The translations under genes and the position numbers were made by a program. A model generated the notes under the pieces. It did not search any database. It saw only the letters and a list, made by a program, of their open reading frames with translations, and was not told the origin of the DNA. From assembly GCA_030831945.1 (NCBI GenBank), contig JAURKC010000025.1:1-64000 (forward strand): a stretch of 64,000 nt of DNA. Direction: 5' to 3'. Each line of letters starts with the position of its first letter. Position 1 is the stretch's first letter. Origin of the DNA: Ferruginibacter sp. (GTDB lineage Bacteria > Bacteroidota > Bacteroidia > Chitinophagales > Chitinophagaceae). Of this stretch, positions 12,401-21,400 are shown piece after piece.

Positions 12401-15400
12401 TATCGGCTACATATAAATTGCTACTAGCATCTACAAATATCCCATCAGGGCTACCAAAGGTGCTTACACCAGTGGCAGATGCATTGGCAACGATGATTGG
12501 AGAACTACTACCAGGAGCAGTTTTAACAATCGTATTATCTGAACTTCTTCTAAAATAAGTATTACCATTCGCGTCCACAAAAATGCTACTTAAGCCTGCA
12601 ACACTGGAAATCAATGTTAAAGAAGAATCTCTTAAATCTGAATTGGTTAATGAAGAGATACTAGTACTTCCATCATACCATGTGAATGAATCAATATTTG
12701 CATCTATTAAATTAGCAACCAAGGTAACTCCCACGCAACTAGTTGCACTAGATAATGCTGGGTTGCTAGGGCCAGAAATAATATTGACAGGTGTTCTAGC
12801 GCTTTCGCAATTACTTGCAGAAACTTGAGAAACATAATATATTCCACTACTTACTGAACTAGAACTACTAATAGAAGCGCCTCCAGTAGCAGCAGCATAC
12901 CAAAGGAAAGTACTTCCTACATTTCCTGTTGCTACTAAATTTGAAATGGTAGGATTATTTTCTGAACAGAAACTTTGAGTAGCAGCAGTAGGTGCTGATG
13001 GTGTTGGATTAATAGTCACTGTCACTGATGCACTTCCACTTTCGCATCCGGTAGAAGTGGTTTGTGTAACATAATAAGTGGTGGCAGTAGTTAAAGAAAC
13101 TGTACTGCTTAGCACTGAAGATGATAATGACGAAGAAGAATACCATTTGAGTGTATTAGATCCAGCAGCTGTTGCAGTTAAACTAGCAACGGTATTATTG
13201 TTAACCGAACAGAAACTTTGCGCACTTGAAGCAGTAGGCGCCGCAGGTGAAGAAATAACATTCACTACTACAGCAGCACGAACACTTTCACAAGCCCCAT
13301 CCGATTGAGTAACATAATAGGTAGTGCTGGTCAGCGTATTGGATCCAAGTAATGCAGTGCCTCCTGTAGCAGCAGCATACCAACTAATTGTATTAGTGAC
13401 TGCTGCCTTTGTTCCAAAATTTAAATCAGCTATGGTAGGACTTGCACTGAGCGCACTACAAAATGTTTGTGTGGCAGTAGGTATTAAAGTAACGGGTTGT
13501 GTACTAACAACGATTGCTCCCGATACGGCACTTAATTTACTACAACCACTAGCCGTTTTAATTTTTGCATAATAATAAGTAGTTCCTACTGCAGTAGTAG
13601 TAGGTGTATAAGAACTACTGGTAGCGCCCGATATAATTGTACCACCCTGTGTTGAGTTGGTAGTATTGCTATACCATTCATATCCATTAATGGTAGTTCC
13701 TGAAACCGTTGCAGAAACAGTCAATGAAGTAGCAATTGTATTTCTACATAAAGATTGACCTAGGGTAGAAGGCTGTGTATTAATTGTAATTGGATCGGTT
13801 ACCGTAATAGAAGCAGATACCGGCGTGGCGCAAGTGCCGTTGGTATAAGTGACTGTATAATTACCCCCTTCATTAGGTATTAACTTAGCCGCTTTAGTCA
13901 ACTTTTGAAGATTGGTTGACGTTAAGGTAAAATAGTTACCGGTGGAAGGATCTATTGAAATACCATAAGATTTGGCAGCTAAAGTAGTTAACACCGTTCC
14001 TGGAGTAGTAGTGGTACTTCCAGCTGGAAATCTCATAATCCTATTATTATTAAAATCCGCTACAAATAAATTATTGGTACTATCTACAAAAATACCAAGT
14101 GGAATACTCAACTTGGTTGAGGAATTACCGGCACTATTAATTGTTCCTGCAACCACGGTGGCATTGGCAGTACTACCAGCTGGGGTTTTATAAACTACAT
14201 GTTCTTGATAAGAGCTAAAATAAATATCAAGACTCGGTGTTACATATACACCAGCAACTGCAGCATTTGCTCCGCTATTTTGAGCCACCTGTGTTCCCAC
14301 TGTAGTGGAGGTACTATTTGCAGGGTACCTAAACACTCGCGCGTTACCATTATTTGTTCCGGCATATATACTACCATTTTTATCAACAAACACTGAATAT
14401 GGAGCAGTAATGCTGGCAACTACTACTCCATTAGTAAGAGAAGTACTACCAGCAGGAAATTTCATTACTCTGTTATTTAAATAATCCGCTACATATATAT
14501 TTCTAGCATTATCTACGTATACACCTTGTGGCTTATTGAACTGATTTAATGCACTACCCGCTCCATTTCCTCCTGCTACAATTACACCCGTGCTACTGCC
14601 TGGAGCATACATCAAAATGGAATGATTATCTGAAGTGGTTGCTACATAAACATTTCCTGTAGAATCTATAAATAGATTTTGATATCCTCCAGGTATGTTA
14701 GCCACATTCGATAAAGTATCAGAGAATGTATTGACATTACTTAACAAGGATCCGTTTCTATACCAACTTAAAGAACTAGCATTTCTATCTACTAGTGATG
14801 CAGTAATGGTATTACCTACGCATACTCCTGCACTCATCAATGGAGTAGTTGGACCTGCTATTACATTCACTAGTATTCTTCCACTCTCACAATTAGCCGC
14901 CGATAGTTGAGCTACATAATACACTCCACTATTTACAATAGCAGTAGTATTTGACAACGCGCTTCCTGCAATAGCTACTGTATACCATTTAGCAGTATTT
15001 CCTGCCTCAACATTTGCTACTAAATTACCAACCGTTGGTATCGTTGATGCACATAAATTTTGCGTACTTGCGGTAGGAGCTGATGGTGTTGGATTAATAG
15101 TCACCGTCACCGATGCACTGCCACTCTCACAACCCGTAGAAGTAGTTTGTGTGGTATAATAAGTAGTGCCAGTTCTTAAAGAAACTGTACCACTCAGTAG
15201 AGAACTACCTAATGAAGCCGATGAATACCATTTAATCGTGTTAGTTCCAATTGCAGTGGCTGATAAATTAGCTACTGTTGCATTATTTGCAGAACAGAAA
15301 CTCTGCGCACTTGATGCAGTTGGTGCTGCCGGCGTAGTCACTACATTTACTACCACTGCACTACGAGCACTTTCACAGGTACCATCTGTTTGAGCCATAT

Positions 15401-18400
15401 AATAAGTAGTGGTTGTCAGCGTTTGCGATCCCAACAATGCAGTGCCTCCTGTGGAAGCAGTGTACCAGGTAATTGAATTGGTTCCAGTAGGCGTGCCGTT
15501 GGTCAAATTATTTATTGTAGGACTGGCAATAGCAGCACTACAAAATGTTTGCGGACTAGTTACCGTTAATGCGGTAGGTATTTCATTTACCAAGATAGCT
15601 CCTGACACGGCACTTAATTTACTACAACCGCTTGCAGTACTAATTTTTGCATAATAATAAGTAGTCCCTGCTGCTGTGGTGGCAGGTGTATAAGAACTAC
15701 TGGTAGCGCTGCTGATGGCTGTGCCACCCACTGTTGAGTTCGAAGTATTGCTATACCATTGATAACCATTAATGGTAGTTCCTGAAACCGTCGCAGAAAC
15801 CGTTAATGAAGTAGCGATAGAGTTTTTACAAACTGTTTGGCCTACAGTAGAAGGTTGTGTATTAATTGTAATTGGATCCGTTACCGTAATTGAAGCCGAT
15901 ACAGGCGTAGCGCAGGTTCCGTTGGTATATGTTACTGTATAGCTACCTCCCTCATTCGGTATCAACCTAGAGGCTTTAGTTGTTTTTCGCAAGTTTGCAC
16001 CTCCAACTGTAAAAATATTTCCTGTGGTAGGATCAATGGATACACCGAAAGGACTTGTAAATGAAGTTGCCACCGTTCCTAGAGTAGTAGTAGTGCTGCC
16101 AGCAGGAAATGAAATCACCCGATGATTACTAAGGTCTGCTACATATAAATTGTTGGAATTATCTACATAAATTCCTCTTGGATTCCACAAATTTCTCAAG
16201 GCAGTACCGGTAACGTTTGCAGTTCCTGCAACTACTGTACCGGTAGTACTAGCGCTTCCATTCGCGGTTTTATAAACTGCGTGTTCTTGATAAGCGCTAA
16301 AATAAATATCAAAACTAGAAGTTACATATAAACCATAAGCTGCAGCCCCTATTGTTCCGCCACTTATAGCCACCGACGTTCCCGCTGTGGTGGCGCTACT
16401 GTTTGCTGGATACCTATACACTTGCGCTTTGCCAGAATTCGTTCCAGTATATATTCTTCCAATTTTATCAACAAAGACCGAAAAGGGAGCTATAGCTGTG
16501 TTACCTGGATTCAAACTGCCAGTTTGAACAACTACTATACCGTTAGTTCCAGAACTACTACCTGCAGGAAATTTAATTACCCTTGTATTGTTAATATCTG
16601 CTACAAATATATTTCTAGCACTATCTACATATACGGCTTGGGGGTTATTCAACTGATTTAAACCATTACCTGCTGATCCACTAATTCCCGCTACTACTAC
16701 ACCTATGCTACTGCCTGGTGCAAACATCGTAATGGTATGATTACCAGCATTTGCCACATAAACATTACCAGTAGAATCTATAAATAAATTTTGAGCAGCC
16801 GATAAAGTTGTACTTACATTTTGCGTAGTATCTGTAAACGTATTGACATTACTTAACAAGGATCCGTTTTTATACCAACTTAAAGTAGTGGCATTTCTAT
16901 CTACTAATGTTGCAGCAATGGTATTTCCTACACACACTCCTGCACTCATCAATGGAGTCGTTGGACCTGCTATTACATTCACAGCTGTTCTTCCACTCTC
17001 ACAATTAGCCGCCGATAGTTGAGCTACATAATAGACTCCACTGTTTACAATGGTGGTAGTATTTGATAACGCGCTTCCTGCAATAGCTACTGTATACCAT
17101 TTAGCAGTATTTCCTGCCTCAACATTTGCTACTAAATTGCCAACCGTTGGTATCGTTGATGCACATAAATTTTGCGTACTTGCGGTTGGAGCTGATGGTG
17201 TTGGATTAATAGTCACCGTCACTGATGCACTTCCACTTTGACAACCCGTAGAAGTAGTTTGTGTGGTATAATAAGTAGTACCAGTTGTTAATGAAACTGT
17301 ACCACTCAGTAGAGAACTGCCTAATGAAGCAGATGAATACCATTTAATTGTATTTGTTCCAACTGCAGTGGCTGATAAATTAGCTACTGTTGCATTATTT
17401 GCAGAACAGAAACTCTGCGCACTGCTAGCAGTAGGTGCTGCAGGTGTAGTCACTATATTTACTACCACTGCACTGCGAACACTCTCACAGGTGCCATCAA
17501 ACTGAGCCACATAATAAGTAGTTGTACTCAGCGTTTGCGTTCCTGACAATGCAGTGCCTCCTGTAAGAGCAGTATACCACCTAACTGTATTGGATTCCGT
17601 TACTGTTGATCCAGCACTTAAATCAGTTATTATTGGATTAGCGACTACTGCACTACAAATTGTTTGCGGACTAGTTACTGTCAAAGTAGTAGGTAAATCT
17701 TTTACCACTATTGCGCCCGACACCGAACTCAATTTACTACAACCGCTTGCAGTAATAATTTTTGCATAATAATAAGTAGTGCCTGCTACTGAAGTAGTAG
17801 GAGTATAAGAACTACTGGTAGCGCTACTGATGGCTGTACCACCCACTGTTGAGTTCGTAGTATTGCTATACCATTGATACCCATTAATAGTAGTTCCTGA
17901 AACAGTAGCAGCAACAGTTAATGAAGTAGCGGTAGAATTTTTACAAACCGTTTGGCCTGCAGTAGAAGGTTGTGTAGTAATTGTAATTGGATCCGTTACC
18001 GTAATTGAAGCAGATACTGGCGTAGCGCAGGTGCCGTTGGTATAAGTTACGGTATAAGTTCCTCCCTCATTGGGTATAAACCTAGAGGCTTTAGTTGTTT
18101 TTCGCAAATTGGCTCCCCCAGCTGTAAAAATATTTCCTGTACTAGCATCTATCGATACTCCGAAAGGACTAGTGAATGAAGTTGCCACCGTACCTGGAGT
18201 AGTAGTACTACTTCCAGCAGGAAATTTCATTACCCGATTATTACTAAGATCTGCTACAAATAAATTATTGGAATTATCTACAAAAATCCCTCTTGGATAA
18301 TTCAAATTGGTTAAGCCAGTTCCTGGGGCACCTAGGGTTCCTGCAACTACTGTACCGGTAGTACTAGCGCTTTCGTTCGCGGTTTTATAAACCACCTGTT

Positions 18401-21400
18401 CTTGATAAGAACTAAAATAAATATCATAATTGGGAGCTACATATAAACCAAAAACAGCAGCACCCGTTCCGCTATTTTTTGCCACCTGCGTACCCGGTGT
18501 AGAGGCGGTACTATTTGCAGGATACCTAAACACTTGCGCTGAACCATAATTCGTTCCCGTGTATATTCTTCCAAGATTATCTACAAAGACCGAATGCGGA
18601 GCTGGCGCTGGATTAGAACCGCCGCTTTGAGCAACTACTATACCGTTAGTTCCAGAACCACTACCTGCAGGAAATTTAATCACCCGACTATTGCTAGGAT
18701 CTGCTACGTATATATTTTTACTATTGTCTACATACACTCCTGTGGGGTTACTCAACTGATTTAAACCACTACCTGCTGACCCACTAATTCCCGCTACTAC
18801 TACACCCGTGCTACTGCCTGGTGTAAACAACAAAATGGAATGATTACTGATTACATATACATTACCAGTAGAATCTATAAATAAATTTTGAGCATTGGAT
18901 AAGGTTGTACTTACATTTTGCATAGTATCTGTAAACGTATTGATAGTACTAAACAAGGATCCATTTTTATACCAATTTAAAGCGGTAGCATTTCTATCAA
19001 CTAATGTTGCAGCAATCGTATTACCCACACAGGTATTTGCACTCATCAATGGACTAGTTGGACCTGCTATTACATTCACCGGTATTCTTGCACTCTCACA
19101 ATTAGCAGCAGATAGTTGAGCTACATAATACACGCCACTATTTACAATGGTAGTGGTATTTGATAACGCGCTTCCTGCAACCGCTACTGTATACCATTTA
19201 GCTGTATTGCCTTCGCCAAGGTTGGCTACTAAATTGCCAACCGTTGGTATCGTTGATGCACATAAATTTTGTGTACTTGCTGTAGGTGCTGATGGTGTTG
19301 GATTAATAGTCACCGTTACTGGTGCACTACTACTCTCGCAACCCGAAGAATTAGTTTGTGTGGTATAATAAGTAGTGGCAGTTGTTAAAGAAACTGTACC
19401 GCTCAATATTGAACTACCCAATGAAGCTGATGAATACCATTTAATTGTATTAGTTCCAACTGCGGTGGAGGTTAAATTAGCTACAGTTGCATTATTTGCA
19501 GAACAGAAACTCTGCGCACTGCTAGCAGTAGGCGCTGCAGGAGTAGTCACTAAATTTACTACCACTGGGCTGCGAACACTCTCACAGGTACCATCTGTTT
19601 GAGCCACATAATAAGTAGTAGAACTCAGCGTTTGCGTACCTAACAAAGCAGTGCCGCCTGTAGAAGCAGTATACCACTTAACTGTATTAGATTCTGTTAC
19701 CGTTGATCCAGCATTTAAATCAGATATTATTGGATTTGGATATGCAGCGCTGCATAAATTTTGCGGACTGGTTACCGTTAAAGTAGTCGGTAATTCTCTT
19801 ACCACTATTGCACCAGACACTTCGCTCAATTTATTACAATCAGTAAGTTCAGATATTCTTACATAATAATAGGTTGTTCCTGCAGCTGATGTAACAGGTG
19901 TATAAGAACTACTGGTAGCACCCCCTATAGCTGTACCCCCTACTGTTGAGTTAGTAGTATTTTTAAACCATTGATAGCCAGTAATGGAATTAGGAGAAGT
20001 GGCAACAACGGTTAAGGCGGTAGCCGATGAATTTTTACAAACGGTTTCACCCACAGTTGATGGTTGTGTAGAAATTGTAATTGGATCATTAACCGTTACC
20101 GTCTTTGAAATAGAATTATTACATCCAGTTACTGGATTAGTAAGCGTATAGGTAATTTGAGCCGTTCCCCCAGTTATAGCTTTCACTTTACCTGTTATAG
20201 AATCTACCGATGCCACCGCACTATTACTACTTGACCATCTGCCAATAGGTGGAATATTGCTATAATAAGATGGATTGTAATAAGCTGATTGACTAGCTTC
20301 TAATGTTAATCTTTGGTTAGCTGATAAATCTTTTCTAAATGCAGTTATTTCACTGATAAAACCATCGAGAAATTCTGTATTAAACCCAGCGGCCCCGGTA
20401 TTCACTGATCCAATTACCCCATTATTGAGATAGCTAGACAAAAGTTTGTTCTCACCATTTCGATAATATGCATTGGAAGTAGCAACTGCAGGCTGAATGG
20501 CTGTAAATATTTCTACAGAAGTAGTTGGCCATGGTGAAGCGTTTTGAAAACTAAAGCCACCATTATACCAGGTATCTTTATTACCAAAAGGCCCAATCAA
20601 CCAATTTCTTCCAGCACTTCCATTAATTGCCCGCCTACTTCCGGTATTAGCGCTATTACTTCCAGCTACTAAATTGATACTAAATGGTGTAGCAGTTAAA
20701 TATTCGGGACCCGTAAATCCCAATCCATCATCAGTGTCATAATACAAAGTAGGTTGAGCATTTTTTCGATAAATTATACCTGAATTTATAATCCGAGGTT
20801 GCCTTGTGAAATTAGTTTGAGTCAAGTTTCTAATTTGACCACTTTGGTCATACCAAGTATCTATATATCCAGTACCTAGTGCGCCAACAAAAGACTTTAA
20901 AGCAGCCGTATCTAAATCGCCATTTGAAGTAAACCCAATATCTCTTGTCGCATTGTCAGAAGTTCTTCTAACTTTGATTGCTGGAGAAAGAAAATAATAA
21001 CTATTTATTGTGCGCAAAGAATAAGATGCTCCTTGCGGTATACCGGAAAATACACTCTTATTTAATACACCTTCATAAGAAAAATAATTGGCAGAATCTC
21101 CCCTGCAAATAGGAGTATTTCCACTAATACCCGACATACTCGGTAAAGGACTTACTGTAAATAAGGTGGTGTCAGAATTTTGACATTCTTTGGCATCAGT
21201 TACTGTAAATAAAATTTTTGTCGTTCCTCCCGAAATGCCCGTTACCAATCCAGATGTTGCATTCACTGTAGCGATACCCGTATTCATACTTCTCCATCCA
21301 CTAAGAGCAAAAGAGTTAGGATCAGTAGTATTATTTAAAGTACTAGTCCCATTTACACATATCGCGCTATTACCTATGCTCACTGAAACTATCGGTAATG

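Noticed and set aside
12331..19866. More than a dozen similar 65-82-codon forward frames that look like a gene family
   Set aside because: They recur only because they lie opposite the tandem modules of the adhesin gene. They have no starts or ribosome sites of their own and no known family.
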